From the IMG/VR virus record IMGVR_UViG_3300034092_001651, positions 1-37,440 of that record: a DNA stretch of 37,440 nt; one strand, given 5' to 3'. Source of the stretch: a virus. A program made the translations under genes and the position numbers. How positions within the stretch are numbered: the first letter of the stretch is position 1; each line of letters begins with the position of its first letter. Positions 20,710-28,086 of this stretch are shown here, piece after piece. The notes under the pieces were generated by a model, which saw only the letters and a program-made list of their open reading frames with translations, searched no databases and was not told the origin of the DNA.

Positions 20710-22881
20710 CAGTATCTCTTTTACCTTGTAGCACTTCACTGACTTACCATTTTTGCGCTTTGAGGTCCTTTCAAATCCTAAATTTCTGAGAGCGATTCCG
20801 ACTCTTTGAGTGTTAAAATGCAGTTTTGAGTACTGCATCATGTAGGATATGATCTCGGTTGTTGTCTTCGTATTTGATTCATGATTCGAGTCAGTTTTCT
20901 CAAAAAACATCATGATAGCCTCTTCGACTGTATCTACTTGCTCGTTATATGAAGTGAGCTGGTTCAGGTTTTCAATATCCTCTTTGGATAATTGCCAAGA
21001 GCTATTACCTTCAGTGTGATAGATGCGATATGCCTCCATGAATAACTCTGTTTTGTCGATCGCGTTGAATGCCTCGAAGTCAATTGCTTTTATATTGATA
21101 GGCACGATACGGCGGTTCCCGGTCGGGTCGTTTATGATCTCAAGGTCATTTGAAGTTCCTGAAAGCACGGCATAGCGTGTGAAGTCTTGCGTTCGGCGGC
21201 CGTATGGCAATCTAAGAGTAATAGTTTGCTTTGAACTTATGTCTTTAATATGCTTGTATTCGCTTTTGTTCTTACCGGAGAACTCATCGTCGCATAGTAT
21301 CAGCTTTGTACACATAAGCATAAGATCGTCCTTGCCGGTATCGAGTTTGGATTCTCCGTAATAGCTTCTTAGGTCTTTTGGCAAGAGCCACCTGAAGAAG
21401 TTGGTTTTGCCAATGCCTTGTCCTCCGACAAGCACTAGGATCAAAAGAGAGTAAGTGCCGTGCATGGATGCAACGATTGATACTATCCACTTGCGAAGAA
21501 AGGCGTGCGCATATGCTTGGTATTCTTCGTATGTAACTCCTTGAGAGTCAAAGGTGATACACTCTGCGAGCTTTTCGATATTGTTTTGGGTTGTTTTATC
21601 TTTATTTGCCTCAAAAAACTGCATAAATGGGTTATATCGAGGCGTTGCATCCGAATTTATAATGTCTTCGATGGTTGTTTTAGCACAACGCGTTCCAAGC
21701 GAGTCAGCTATCTCACCCCAGATGGTATTTACATCCCAATCGGTAAGTGCTCGGTCTTGATATTCGATCATGTTAGTTACTTCATTTAGTTTTAGGCCGT
21801 AGGTAGCCAGCGCGGCGCGGATTTCGGGTAATAGGTTTGCTTGTTTCTCTTTTGTTAGCTCCGAGCGTGGTATGGCTAGTGTTTGATTAATAATCTCTTG
21901 AGTTATTTTAGGGTCAATGCCATCTTGATTGCCTAATTTGTTTACGGATTCATTTATCTCCGCGTCCGACTTGAACCCATGCAGCATTTGCGCTTTGGTA
22001 TATCGCTCTATCTTTCGAGTTTCCTCTGTTTGTATCTCAATACCCGCTTCTTTGCACTTGTAGAAAAAAGTATTGATTTTTACGCGTCCATTCCCAGTCC
22101 GTAGGCACTCGGTATACTTAGCATCACACTTTGCAGCGTCATACTTAGAACCTTGTTGAGATATGCAGTGAAAGTAGGTCCGGCCTTGTTCTCCGTAGTG
22201 GCCTGCGATTGCAAAGCCGATTTGCATCCAATCATAGTATGAGTCTACTAGGTCGATACCACGCGAGCCGATTTGCATTAGGATATGATCTATATCGGAT
22301 TTGGTATGTGGGTAATACCTCCGCGCCTCTGCTTTTGGTTGCTTAAGGTATCGTTTAAATACTTGTGTTTTGCCCTCGCGTCTGTAGAGATGCGGATCAA
22401 ATGAAACAAAGCGAAGTCTAGAGGTGTCCTTACAAGCCGGATCGCAAATAAGGTGGTAACTATCGGCTAAGTGCTTTTCGATAGCGTGGTAGGCTTCTAA
22501 GTGCTTTGTAGGCTCAATTAAGAAGTATACTGCATAGCCGTATCCTCCGACTGACTGATGGTAGGCATATACATACGGGTCCGATTGCAGTTGCTCTATT
22601 TGCATTTCGGGGTTGTCTTTCTCATCAATATCCATGCAAAGAATACCCGAATGCGCCTCTAAAGCGTCCGCTTTGCGTTCTGCGAACTTGCCGGACGGCG
22701 ATATAGCAGGGAGCTTGCGTTTAAAGTTGGTTTTGTTTTCGCCTTCGGGTAGATTCCGGTAAGTAATAACGATATCTTGCCATATACCTTGTTCTACTGA
22801 CTTCAGAAAGAAGTCGAAGTCCATAGTCTTCGCGGCTTTGGTTTCGCGTGTTGAGTTGAAGAAAGAGATAGTAATACTCAT
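20677..22881 (-). CDS. Primase-helicase: VirE-N/AEP-like primase, PriCT-2-like, VapE/VirE ATPase
   Basis: The protein has 734 residues. The N-terminal domain is BT4734/VirE-N-like, with ILCMDIDEKDNP (Asp84/Asp86), HQSVGGYGYAVYFLIEP (108-124) and CDPACKDTSRLRFVSFDP (146-163), the metal and nucleotide sites of archaeo-eukaryotic primase-like folds. Residues about 195-285 match a PriCT-2 pattern (WMQIGFAIAGHYGEQGR). Residues about 430-650 are a VirE/VapE-type P-loop ATPase: LVGGQGIGKTNFFRW (Walker A 486-493) and LILCDDEF (about 528-535). It likely primes and unwinds phage DNA, and starts the module flanking the putative origin. Confidence 0.88.
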   Translation of the reverse strand: MSITISFFNSTRETKAAKTMDFDFFLKSVEQGIWQDIVITYRNLPEGENKTNFKRKLPAISPSGKFAERKADALEAHSGILCMDIDEKDNPEMQIEQLQSDPYVYAYHQSVGGYGYAVYFLIEPTKHLEAYHAIEKHLADSYHLICDPACKDTSRLRFVSFDPHLYRREGKTQVFKRYLKQPKAEARRYYPHTKSDIDHILMQIGSRGIDLVDSYYDWMQIGFAIAGHYGEQGRTYFHCISQQGSKYDAAKCDAKYTECLRTGNGRVKINTFFYKCKEAGIEIQTEETRKIERYTKAQMLHGFKSDAEINESVNKLGNQDGIDPKITQEIINQTLAIPRSELTKEKQANLLPEIRAALATYGLKLNEVTNMIEYQDRALTDWDVNTIWGEIADSLGTRCAKTTIEDIINSDATPRYNPFMQFFEANKDKTTQNNIEKLAECITFDSQGVTYEEYQAYAHAFLRKWIVSIVASMHGTYSLLILVLVGGQGIGKTNFFRWLLPKDLRSYYGESKLDTGKDDLMLMCTKLILCDDEFSGKNKSEYKHIKDISSKQTITLRLPYGRRTQDFTRYAVLSGTSNDLEIINDPTGNRRIVPINIKAIDFEAFNAIDKTELFMEAYRIYHTEGNSSWQLSKEDIENLNQLTSYNEQVDTVEEAIMMFFEKTDSNHESNTKTTTEIISYMMQYSKLHFNTQRVGIALRNLGFERTSKRKNGKSVKCYKVKEILPTTSNFSSYG

Positions 22882-23531
22882 GCCTTGGCGCCTCCGAATA
22901 AGTCAGTTTGCGATATGAATAAATTATAGCGTTTCTCTTGAGCCTCAAAATACTCTTTGTCAAGTTCGCATCCGACAAAGTCAAGACCCGCTTTATGTGC
23001 AGCAATCCGAGAAGAGCCAGAGCCGAGATGGGTATCAAGAATCTTATCGCCTTCTTTTGCGTAGTTTTTGAATATCCAAGAGTAGAGGGCGATGGGTTTT
23101 TGAGTGGGGTGGAATTTACTTGCCTTATCTAAATATGCTGAATATCTAAAAATTTTAGGTGCTTTGTCATATGAAGTCCAAGCCATCTCACAATCCGCAA
23201 AAGATAAGCCTTGTGGAATTTCTTTATCCCAAATGATATAATTTTTACAAGGTGGTAATTCAAAATAGTTACCGCCCCAAATAATTTGATTTTTAGAAAT
23301 TCTAAATAATTTATCAAAATAATCATTACTTGGTGTTTCCTTATCCCAGTCTTTTGGCTTCCATTTCCTGTTGTGTATTTTAGATGCTTTTTTGCTTTTA
23401 CCTATTCCCATATTCATATTTGCCAAATCCAACCCATACGGCGGATCAACAACCGCAAGATCAAAATACTTATCTGGGTATCTTGCCATGACTTCCATGC
23501 AGTCTTCATTGTATACGATTGATTCTCTCAT
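22878..23531 (-). CDS. DNA methyltransferase (N6-adenine/N4-cytosine type)
   Basis: The protein has 217 residues. Motif IV is VVDPPYGLDL (29-33) and motif I lies near the C-terminus as ILDTHLGSGSSRIAAHK (164-173), with HPTQKP before it: the beta-class order. Compact enzymes of this type are common in Bacteroidota phages and host islands and often stand alone. It probably protects phage DNA from restriction. It overlaps the primase gene start and the DnaA-like gene end by four bases each. It has no N-terminal extension, unlike the second methylase at 17853-19025. Confidence 0.9.
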   Translation of the reverse strand: MRESIVYNEDCMEVMARYPDKYFDLAVVDPPYGLDLANMNMGIGKSKKASKIHNRKWKPKDWDKETPSNDYFDKLFRISKNQIIWGGNYFELPPCKNYIIWDKEIPQGLSFADCEMAWTSYDKAPKIFRYSAYLDKASKFHPTQKPIALYSWIFKNYAKEGDKILDTHLGSGSSRIAAHKAGLDFVGCELDKEYFEAQEKRYNLFISQTDLFGGAKA

Positions 23532-23968
23532 GCCTTGGCCTTGCGAATAAGTTGTAAGTAGATTTCGTTGAAATTCGGGTCTAGTATGCGCTCGTGTTTG
23601 ATATTCCGGGCTGCAATTATAGGCAATTTACGATCGCAATTAAATATAAAAGCGATATCCGTCATTGTAAAGCTAAAGTCTTGATAGCATATTGTTATGG
23701 CCACATGACGCGCAAAGCTTTGGCGCTGGTGAATATGCTGAACCGATATCTCATAGTATTCCGCAACTACTTGAATAACCCGCTCGGATACTTCATAGAG
23801 TTCGGCGGTGTTCAGTTTTCGAACACGCCCGCGCGGTTTCTTTGTTCGATTTCCGAACAACTCCTCGCGTTCTATTTTAAGAATCGATGAAAGCGGGAGC
23901 GTAGCCAGCGGCTTAGGGTTTGTATCTTGCGCGAGGTCACTGATGTGACCGATCGGATGTAAGGGCAT
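23528..23968 (-). CDS. DnaA domain IV-like DNA-binding protein
   Basis: The protein has 146 residues; AGGA lies seven bases before the ATG. Residues about 60-145 follow the DnaA C-terminal pattern: VSERVIQVVAEYYEISVQHI, then RQSFARHVAITICYQ (basic helix like 'R.iaR.vAmyl'), SFTMTDIAFIFNCDRKLP and a last helix AARNIKHERIL. The canonical DHTTV recognition loop is replaced by DRKLPI. The N-terminal part has PLSSILKIEREEL, a motif shared with neighbours. Likely binds double-stranded DNA, perhaps the iterons at 20444-20709. Confidence 0.65.
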   Translation of the reverse strand: MPLHPIGHISDLAQDTNPKPLATLPLSSILKIEREELFGNRTKKPRGRVRKLNTAELYEVSERVIQVVAEYYEISVQHIHQRQSFARHVAITICYQDFSFTMTDIAFIFNCDRKLPIIAARNIKHERILDPNFNEIYLQLIRKAKA

Positions 23969-24007
23969 ATTTTTTCCTCAATATAATATCCGACTTGTAA
24001 AGTAGTT

Positions 24008-24571
24008 TCACGATCTAAATTGTTCATGTCGAGTCCAGAGATAGTCTTCGATTTTTTGCGCTGTTAGTTGCACTTGCGAGTAAGTATCGAGCTCGTCCAT
24101 AGCCGCGTAAATATGATGCGATAGAGTCGAGCGATTCATGTCTAGGTATTCGGCGATCTTGAATGATGTGAGCTTCAGATATACGGTTGCAAAGAATATA
24201 AACATTCGCTTCGCTGCTATTAGCTCTTGAAATCTTACCTTGTCTCTTAGCGTGTGATTTGTCGGGAAGTGTTTGAGCACTTCGACTTCAAGACCGGATA
24301 GCTCCGCGTATGGATTTGCAAATGAGAAGTCCGTGCCTCGCTTCATAAAGTGAGCGCTTTTGGTTTTCGTGTTAATTTGAGCGTATTGAAGCTGTGGCCT
24401 CTTTTGTTTTGCAAAGTAATAGTCTGCTAGGTTGTTCTTAGTTTTTATTGCTTGGTTGGTTTTGCGTTCGAGTTCTTCGCGTTCCTCTCTTAGTTGCTCT
24501 GATAGGCTTTTGCCTTTGATGAAGGGGGTCGGTAGACCTTCCCCCTCATCTAGTAAAAACACTGAATTCAT
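24008..24571 (-). CDS. Second DnaA domain IV-like protein with LSxQLREER motif
   Basis: The protein has 187 residues. Residues about 105-180 again look like DnaA domain IV: RFQELIAAKRMFIFFATVYL (AAKR basic helix), TSFKIAEYLDMNRSTLSHHI (helix-turn-helix, with RSTLSHH in place of DHTTVLH) and a final helix. The N-terminus carries GKSLSEQLREEREELE. It overlaps the RHH gene by four bases. The two DnaA-like proteins have different recognition loops, so they probably do not bind the same site identically. Confidence 0.65.
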   Translation of the reverse strand: MNSVFLLDEGEGLPTPFIKGKSLSEQLREEREELERKTNQAIKTKNNLADYYFAKQKRPQLQYAQINTKTKSAHFMKRGTDFSFANPYAELSGLEVEVLKHFPTNHTLRDKVRFQELIAAKRMFIFFATVYLKLTSFKIAEYLDMNRSTLSHHIYAAMDELDTYSQVQLTAQKIEDYLWTRHEQFRS

Positions 24572-24876
24572 TTCACATCCTCGAAATCTTTAAAGTACAT
24601 AGTTAGTGCTCGGCGGAATAGCTCTCTTTGTGAGATATTTTGCGCTCTTGCGAGTTCTCTGAATCGAGCGGCCATTGCATGTGGTAACTTGAGTGCAAGC
24701 GGCGTAATGCCTTGTCTTTCATCAGGTGTGAGGCCTTCGCCTTTGCTTTTTTGGTATCCGATTGCAGTTTTCTCAATTACCTTGCGTTCCTCGCGCAATT
24801 GATGCGACAATGGGACGCCGGGCTTAAGCGAAGTCTCGATACCGGCGACTTCTTTGTATAGAGCGGATGTTTTCAT
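24568..24876 (-). CDS. Ribbon-helix-helix-like regulator with LSxQLREER motif
   Basis: The protein has 102 residues. The second half (TPLALKLPHAMAARFRELAR, then NISQRELFRRALTMYF) has the strand-helix-helix layout of CopG/Arc-type repressors, with the strand LALKL contacting DNA. The first half contains GVPLSHQLREERKVIEKT, nearly the same motif as in the downstream DnaA-like protein. It probably regulates transcription or replication of this operon. No operator was identified with confidence. Confidence 0.65.
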   Translation of the reverse strand: MKTSALYKEVAGIETSLKPGVPLSHQLREERKVIEKTAIGYQKSKGEGLTPDERQGITPLALKLPHAMAARFRELARAQNISQRELFRRALTMYFKDFEDVK

Positions 24877-25496
24877 GCTAGCACTCCTTCTTTCAATTGC
24901 AAAACATCCTCTTTATCAAGTCCTCGAACTAAGATATACTCATGCAAGTAGTGTATCATATTTCGAACATATTCGTAATTGTACGCAGGTCTCGGAAATG
25001 AGTATTCCGCTTTGTTTTTAAAGTCCATCGCTTCAGGTGAGTCGAACTCGAATATCTTGTAATGGACATACGGGGCGTTGAATAACTCGCAATATACACG
25101 CCATTGCAGAGAGTTATAATAGTCATCAAAACTGATTGTACTATACTTGGTTTTGATTTCTACGACATCAAGCCCGATAAGTTGATCTGCGACGCCTGTT
25201 ACTGATATATCACCGAATTGAGTGCGGAAGACGCGGCGAACTTTGTACTCGAATACTCGCGAGCGATAATCCATGCAAGCTCTCGCATCTAAAATGCAAT
25301 CAGTGCTGAACTTGCCTTCAAACTCCATAGGGTAGTCGGTCTGCATCATTTCGTGAAACTCTATCCCTCTTTGCATCATTGCATTCGGTGGATCGAGTCT
25401 AAGCAAGGAGCGCTCGAACTGCTCGACTGTAATCAGACCGTCTATAAAGCGGCGGTAAGATTCGAGCTGGGTGGCACTAATTTTGATCATTTTCAT
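24873..25496 (-). CDS. Cas4/RecB-like PD-(D/E)XK exonuclease
   Basis: The protein has 207 residues. The family pattern is ISATQLESYRRF (N-terminal helix), RGIEFHEMM (His48), VTGVADQLIGLDVVEIKTKY (D104, D110, E113, K115) and NSLQWRVYC (QhxxY-like helix). It lacks the four Cys of Cas4. Phages pair such nucleases with annealing proteins to process ends in recombination. Here the Sak4-like ATPase is about 1.1 kb upstream in the same transcript. Overlaps the small paralog gene by 20 bases. Confidence 0.8.
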   Translation of the reverse strand: MKMIKISATQLESYRRFIDGLITVEQFERSLLRLDPPNAMMQRGIEFHEMMQTDYPMEFEGKFSTDCILDARACMDYRSRVFEYKVRRVFRTQFGDISVTGVADQLIGLDVVEIKTKYSTISFDDYYNSLQWRVYCELFNAPYVHYKIFEFDSPEAMDFKNKAEYSFPRPAYNYEYVRNMIHYLHEYILVRGLDKEDVLQLKEGVLA

Positions 25497-25671
25497 CCTC
25501 CTTCATGTCATCAATTGCCTGCTCATATCCAAATTGGAACTCTGCTTGTAAATAGCCTTTTTCGATTTCTTTTGCTTTTGCGAATAAATCAGCAAAATGA
25601 TCGAAATTCATTACAGTATTAGTTTGCAAGTATTTCTTTATCTCACTTTCCAACCACTCCACTGCTCTCAT
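25477..25671 (-). CDS. Small 'TAxxWL'-type protein, paralog 1 (diverged)
   Basis: The protein has 64 residues and starts MRAVEWLESEIKKYL. It shares with the following genes an N-terminal 'AvxWLxxxI' helix, a middle helix with A/E/K (FAKAKEIEKGYLQAEF), and an acidic C-terminus (KEDENDQN). Proteins of this type recur in Bacteroidota phages and prophages; their role is unknown. It overlaps neighbours by four and 20 bases. Confidence 0.65.
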   Translation of the reverse strand: MRAVEWLESEIKKYLQTNTVMNFDHFADLFAKAKEIEKGYLQAEFQFGYEQAIDDMKEDENDQN

Positions 25672-25901
25672 ACTTCCTCCTGTCCATATACTAGTCTATA
25701 ATACGCTTCCGGCGTGCATGCTTCTTTCAATTTTGCGCCCGCCTCAAATGCTTTAATTAATTGCTCGCGTTCCTTTGCAATAAGGTCAACTGTTTGGAAT
25801 CTGATCTGCGATAATACTTCGCCTGGTGTCCGAGTCACTGAAGCTTCATAATATGCAAAGTCGAGTGATTGTCGTAGGGTCTGCATTGCGGTTTTACTCA
25901 T
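25668..25901 (-). CDS. Small paralog 2 of the tandem family
   Basis: The protein has 77 residues. The later part, LIAKEREQLIKAFEAGAKLKEACTPEAYYRLVYG, matches paralog 3's MEKEQIIDAFHSKKIINTISAEQYYQETYG in spacing and key residues (KE.., AF, EAYY, YG). The N-terminus (MQTLRQSLDFAYYE) has lost the TAxxW motif. Unknown function, probably protein binding. Confidence 0.65.
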   Translation of the reverse strand: MSKTAMQTLRQSLDFAYYEASVTRTPGEVLSQIRFQTVDLIAKEREQLIKAFEAGAKLKEACTPEAYYRLVYGQEEV

Positions 25902-26163
25902 GGTCGCCTCCGTAGGTTTCTTGATAGTATTGTTCTGCTGATATGGTATTGATTATTTTTTTACTGTGAAATGCATCTATTATCTGCTCTTTTTCCATTT
26001 GCTTGGCTTGTTGAAAAAACTCGTCTAATTTTTCGGGCTGTATTCTAATTACAAGGTAATTGAAACTATCGCCCTTTTGGTTATAGTATAATTCCGAACC
26101 CCAATGTATAGATGTATTTTCTATACTTTGCCTCATCCAATCTACTGCCGTTTGCTTACTCAT
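25894..26163 (-). CDS. Small paralog 3 of the tandem family
   Basis: The protein has 89 residues and is the best-preserved member: KQTAVDWMRQSIENT at the N-terminus, QAKQMEKEQIIDAF in the middle and AEQYYQETYG at the end. The pattern 'TAvdWl ... mEKeQIIdAf ... aEqYY.ETY' is well known from Bacteroidota phage genomes. Overlaps genes on both sides by eight bases. Confidence 0.7.
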   Translation of the reverse strand: MSKQTAVDWMRQSIENTSIHWGSELYYNQKGDSFNYLVIRIQPEKLDEFFQQAKQMEKEQIIDAFHSKKIINTISAEQYYQETYGGDHE

Positions 26164-26362
26164 CGATATACTCCTGATACGGGTCTCTTAAATTGCGAAT
26201 CTTTACTTGTTCGCGTTCATGTATTGTAATTCTTGCTATGCTTACCATCTCTTTCTCAAAGCGATCATAAGCCCATTCTCTGACATCCTCTTCGCTTATT
26301 GCGTAGTCTAAAAGGATATCGTCTTCATCGAATGCGCCCCAGACTTCAAAGGTGTGACTCAT
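26156..26362 (-). CDS. Unknown 68-residue acidic protein
   Basis: The protein has 68 residues. The start SHTFEVWGAFDEDDILLDYA and a later strand (VSIARITIHERE) suggest a compact alpha-beta fold. It lies between two members of the small paralog family but does not clearly share their motifs. Overlaps of eight and four bases with its neighbours. Function unknown. Confidence 0.6.
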   Translation of the reverse strand: MSHTFEVWGAFDEDDILLDYAISEEDVREWAYDRFEKEMVSIARITIHEREQVKIRNLRDPYQEYIDE

Positions 26363-26592
26363 GATTCATCTCCGTAAATTTGCTCAAATGATTTACCACC
26401 TTCTTGCGTAGACTCTATAGCATTTTGCCATACTTCTAGTAACTGTTTACGATCCATTCGCCTTGCTCTTATTACAAATGCTGCTAAATTTATATGTTCA
26501 AGATATTTGCTTTTATACTCTATATCTCCATCCCAATCAGACTCATATAATATACGGTCAATTAACCAGTTTAAGGCAGTTTGCTTCTTCAT
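26359..26592 (-). CDS. Small paralog 4 of the tandem family
   Basis: The protein has 77 residues. It keeps the KKQTALNWLIDRILYESD N-terminal motif of the family and the middle segment ARRMDRKQLLEVWQNAI. The C-terminus KSFEQIYGDES replaces the YYxETY motif. Four-base overlap with the Sak4-like gene, so it is in the same transcript. Confidence 0.65.
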   Translation of the reverse strand: MKKQTALNWLIDRILYESDWDGDIEYKSKYLEHINLAAFVIRARRMDRKQLLEVWQNAIESTQEGGKSFEQIYGDES

Positions 26593-27482
26593 CTCACCAC
26601 CTCTTCAAACTTACCGCTTTCTTTATTCCATTGCAAGCCACGCTCTCCGAAGGTAGTCACTACTGAAGCCCAAACCGCGCGCTTCAAAGCATCCTCAAGA
26701 CCAGCTTTGCTAAGTTCTGATACAAACTTATTAGCATCCTTTGCGGCTTTTGCTTTTTCGGACCACTCGCTGACCAAGGCAATTGCGGCCTCTTGCTCTT
26801 TGGAGCGTCTGCTTATTGCCGATTTGGTATGTTCTAAGATATCAGCAAGGCAAGTAGTCATAGAGTGCAAGCCATCTACATGTACAGGTGCAATCTCCGC
26901 GCAATTTTTGGCTACGATTGAATCACTAAGGTCAAAGGTTAGCACGCGCTTATTGCCTTGCGTGGTATAGTAGCCTACTAGGTCGCATGACTGCATAAGT
27001 AGGTCGTAACTTGCACCCGGTATGAGAGGGCGTTTAATTCGCATATCGCCTTCTTCTTTCTCTTTGGCATGTGCTATGAAAACTACATTCTTACCGCTTA
27101 ACTTCAGAGGCGTAAAAAACTCTTGGAATGTTCTCTTTGTTTCGCCCCATAGTTTAATAGTATTGCGAAGAAGTCCGGGGTTATTGATAGTAAGGTGCAT
27201 CTGCATTAATTCAATAACAGTGCCCGCCGTATCGATAATAATAGTATCATGCTTGGCAAGGATGCTATCAAGCTCTTGCTTGTTATTCAGCAAGTCTTGC
27301 CATGACTCGAACTGAAGACCATTCTTAAGTAGTGAGGATCTATGGAGCCCTCGGTCGAAGTCTAGTACAATTGGATTAGGCGCGGTGTTCGCGAGTGTGG
27401 TCTTTCCAATACCAGGATCGCCGTAGATTAGGACGTTAAGCCCGTTTACTTGCATCCCGCCTGTTTGTGTGATTAGTCTCAT
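26589..27482 (-). CDS. Sak4-like RecA-fold ATPase (phage nucleotide-binding, AAA_24)
   Basis: The protein has 297 residues. Walker A is LIYGDPGIGKTTL (21-28) and Walker B DTIIIDTAG (D84), followed by FIAHAKEKEEGDMRIKRPLIPGASYDLLMQ, typical of the AAA_24/Sak4 group. Sak4 proteins are short Rad51/RecA-like phage annealing or exchange proteins that work with SSB. The C-terminal third is a helical extension. With the DUF3127-type SSB and the Cas4/RecB-like nuclease it would form the recombination set. Confidence 0.85.
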   Translation of the reverse strand: MRLITQTGGMQVNGLNVLIYGDPGIGKTTLANTAPNPIVLDFDRGLHRSSLLKNGLQFESWQDLLNNKQELDSILAKHDTIIIDTAGTVIELMQMHLTINNPGLLRNTIKLWGETKRTFQEFFTPLKLSGKNVVFIAHAKEKEEGDMRIKRPLIPGASYDLLMQSCDLVGYYTTQGNKRVLTFDLSDSIVAKNCAEIAPVHVDGLHSMTTCLADILEHTKSAISRRSKEQEAAIALVSEWSEKAKAAKDANKFVSELSKAGLEDALKRAVWASVVTTFGERGLQWNKESGKFEEVVR

Positions 27483-27691
27483 CTCTTTACTCCTAGTATT
27501 CTTTTTAATTCAGTATAATTTAGTAGATACATTGTCTTTTCGCCGTACGGTACTTGCTTTACTTTTCTTAGCACCGCTTCTTTCTCATTCCTTTCTTTGC
27601 TTGCAGGCCGTCCGACTGCCATATAGTGCAAGAGTCTTCGCGATACTTGGAATAATTCGGCGGCCTCGCGAATAGTCAGCCAGTCACTCAT
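27479..27691 (-). CDS. Excisionase/MerR-like small HTH protein
   Basis: The protein has 70 residues. WLTIREAAELFQVSRRLLHYM is a winged-helix HTH of the Xis/MerR-like DNA-binding group, followed by a basic wing (AVGRPASKERNEKEAVLRKVKQ). No integrase is present in the window, so a regulator of the early transcript is more likely than an excisionase. It overlaps the Sak4-like gene and the upstream micro-gene by four bases. Confidence 0.75.
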   Translation of the reverse strand: MSDWLTIREAAELFQVSRRLLHYMAVGRPASKERNEKEAVLRKVKQVPYGEKTMYLLNYTELKRILGVKR

Positions 27692-27795
27692 TGCAGTGCT
27701 CCATACATATACATTTCAAAGCGATTAAGAATGTAGTGTGCGAGTATGATAAATACCACGCCATGCCATAGCTTTAGTTCTAATCTTTTTTTCAT
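27688..27795 (-). CDS. 35-residue single-span membrane protein
   Basis: ATG 27795 to TGA 27688-27690. The product starts MKKRLELKLWHGVVFIILAH: a basic N-terminus, then one hydrophobic segment. It overlaps the stop of the upstream micro-gene and the start of the HTH gene by ATGA junctions. The exact chain of overlaps supports translation. Function unknown. Confidence 0.6.
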   Translation of the reverse strand: MKKRLELKLWHGVVFIILAHYILNRFEMYMYGALQ

Positions 27796-27902
27796 CGTAC
27801 AAGTCCATTAATGATAGCGTAAACAATTAAGTAAGATAGAAATAGGCCTCCGAATAGTCCGACTAGCATTTCGAATATCGCGCGTTTAGTTTCGGTTTTC
27901 AT
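27792..27902 (-). CDS. 36-residue single-span membrane protein
   Basis: ATG 27902, with AAGGAG at a good distance upstream, to TGA 27792-27794. A charged start (MKTETKRAIFEML) is followed by a hydrophobic segment (VGLFGGLFLSYLIVYAII). Linked to its neighbours by ATGA overlaps on both sides. Possibly a small envelope-acting early protein such as a superinfection-exclusion factor; that is only a guess. Confidence 0.65.
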   Translation of the reverse strand: MKTETKRAIFEMLVGLFGGLFLSYLIVYAIINGLVR

Positions 27903-28033
27903 TTTGCGCTCCTTGTTAAGATTACCCATTTGCCATTATATGGCATTACCTGAGCTTCGCCAGGTGGATGCAAGAAGATTGCAGCCATTGCCTCGGCAAA
28001 AGTGTCATAGAGTTTGTGTGGTTTGAGTTTCAT
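27899..28033 (-). CDS. 44-residue unknown protein
   Basis: ATG 28033 has AAGGAG seven bases upstream; it stops with TGA at 27899-27901. The sequence MKLKPHKLYDTFAEAMAAIF continues with PPGEAQVMPYNGKWVILTRSAK and looks like a small alpha-beta protein. It heads the chain of micro-genes after the hairpin at 28061-28077. Function unknown. Confidence 0.65.
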   Translation of the reverse strand: MKLKPHKLYDTFAEAMAAIFLHPPGEAQVMPYNGKWVILTRSAK

Positions 28034-28060
28034 GCCTTCGCTCCTTGAAGTGTGAATAGT

Positions 28061-28077
28061 GGGGGCTTAAAGCCCCC
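28061..28077. terminator. Short strong hairpin between two early genes
   Basis: A 7-bp GC-rich stem (28061-28067 with 28071-28077) with a three-base loop. On the plus strand it is followed by GTTTGTTGATT; on the minus strand it has no T tract. In the minus-strand transcript it may be an attenuator or an RNA-stability element behind the first early gene rather than a full stop. Confidence 0.45.
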
Positions 28078-28086
28078 GTTTGTTGA

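Noticed and set aside
27479-27691. Excisionase-like HTH as a sign of a temperate phage
   Set aside because: No integrase, lysogeny repressor or attachment site is visible; such HTH proteins are also common early regulators.
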